6,482 nt of DNA, taken from JACVRW01 sp046735115 (GTDB lineage: Bacteria > Actinomycetota > Thermoleophilia > Solirubrobacterales > Thermoleophilaceae). The position numbers and the translations under genes were made by a program. The DNA lies in assembly GCA_046735115.1 (NCBI GenBank), contig JBKPSR010000072.1:1-6482 (forward strand). The letters run 5' to 3'. Below, one piece after another: positions 6,196 through 6,482 of the stretch; within the stretch, counting starts at the first letter, position 1, and every line of letters starts with the position of its first letter. The notes under the pieces are model-generated. The model saw only the letters and a list, made by a program, of their open reading frames with translations, ran no database searches and was not told the origin of the DNA.

Positions 6196-6482
6196 GTGGT
6201 CAGCCGCCGTCTTGTGACCGTCGCAGCGTGCACGGCCGGTGCGTACGCGTTCCTCGTTCGGCCGCGAATGCTCCGTTTCGGCGCGTCGGACGACGAGGTC
6301 GAGTCCGCCTATCCCGGCGCTGATCTCATCCCGGGTGGGAAGCGCGGCGCCACGATGGCGGTGACGATCGATGCGCCGCCCTCCGCGGTTTGGCCCTGGC
6401 TCGTCCAGATGGGCTGTGACCGCGCGGGTTGGTACAGCTGGGACAGGCTCGACAACGCCGGCGAGCCGAGCGCTGAGCGAAT
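6196..6482 (+). CDS. SRPBCC-family protein with N-terminal membrane anchor, 3' end outside window
   Basis: Ninety-five codons are open from GTG 6196 to the right edge. Residues 6-21 form a hydrophobic segment after MVSRR, suggesting a single membrane anchor or uncleaved signal. Residues 29-46 (GASDDEVESAYPGADLIP) and 52-74 (core TIDAPPSAVWPWLVQMG), then GWYSWDRLDN (78-87) and PSAER (91-95), match the start of actinobacterial SRPBCC (START/Bet v1-like) proteins of roughly 200 residues, in which the APP..VWPWL strand-helix opens a hydrophobic ligand-binding fold. The function and ligand are not known for this subgroup. The start is chosen for the upstream GGGGAG and because it includes the anchor; ATG 6268 is possible but has no ribosome-binding site and would lose the anchor. 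It diverges from the ABC operon, so shared control is possible but unproven. Confidence 0.75.
   Translation, partial: MVSRRLVTVAACTAGAYAFLVRPRMLRFGASDDEVESAYPGADLIPGGKRGATMAVTIDAPPSAVWPWLVQMGCDRAGWYSWDRLDNAGEPSAER

Noticed and set aside
6196..6230. Tat-like SRR motif at the SRPBCC N-terminus
   Set aside because: The arginine pair is not followed by the usual x-F-L-K pattern, and no A-x-A cleavage site stands out before the domain begins.
6220..6231. Possible lipobox VAAC near the start of the SRPBCC protein
   Set aside because: The Cys would be at residue 12, leaving a hydrophobic core of only about four residues. The hydrophobic stretch continues past the Cys, so a membrane anchor fits better.
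5562..6323. 253-codon plus-strand open frame opposite the ATPase, running into the SRPBCC gene
   Set aside because: It is antisense to the Walker A and signature regions of the ATPase and overlaps the better-supported GTG 6196 frame.

Overview
The window is GC-rich, almost wholly coding, and uses GTG starts freely. Together with an Xfp-AckA gene pair and a two-module FtsX-type export permease, this suggests a high-GC actinobacterium, possibly of the Thermoleophilia type. The lineage is an inference from composition and gene style; the window has no rRNA or other phylogenetic marker.

Layout from left to right: (1) bases 1-1748, plus strand: the C-terminal ~580 codons of a phosphoketolase (xfp), cut by the left edge. 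(2) 1756-2793, plus strand: a compact acetate kinase (ackA), 7 bases after xfp. (3) 2761-5319, minus strand: an 852-residue FtsX/MacB-type ABC permease whose 3' end overlaps the 3' end of ackA by 33 bases. (4) 5316-6089, minus strand: its ABC ATPase partner, overlapping the permease start by 4 bases (GTGA). (5) 6090-6195: a 106-base divergent intergenic region with a perfect 9-bp inverted repeat. (6) 6196-6482, plus strand: the start of a membrane-anchored SRPBCC-like protein, cut by the right edge.

The genes form two functional modules. Xfp and AckA make a phosphoketolase-acetate branch: sugar phosphate plus Pi gives acetyl phosphate, which AckA uses to make ATP and acetate. The ATPase and permease form a complete MacB/LolCDE-like transporter, of the kind that moves lipoproteins, peptides or other amphipathic substrates out of or across the membrane. 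The two modules meet tail to tail without a spacer, so their transcripts probably overlap. The last gene diverges from the transporter operon and may share its control region.

I see no phage, transposon, CRISPR, RNA gene or defence system. The genes are ordinary in kind. The points worth a second look are structural: the 33-base in-register antisense overlap, the short acetate kinase with Ala in place of the usual Asn of HLGNG, and the inverted repeat between the divergent genes.
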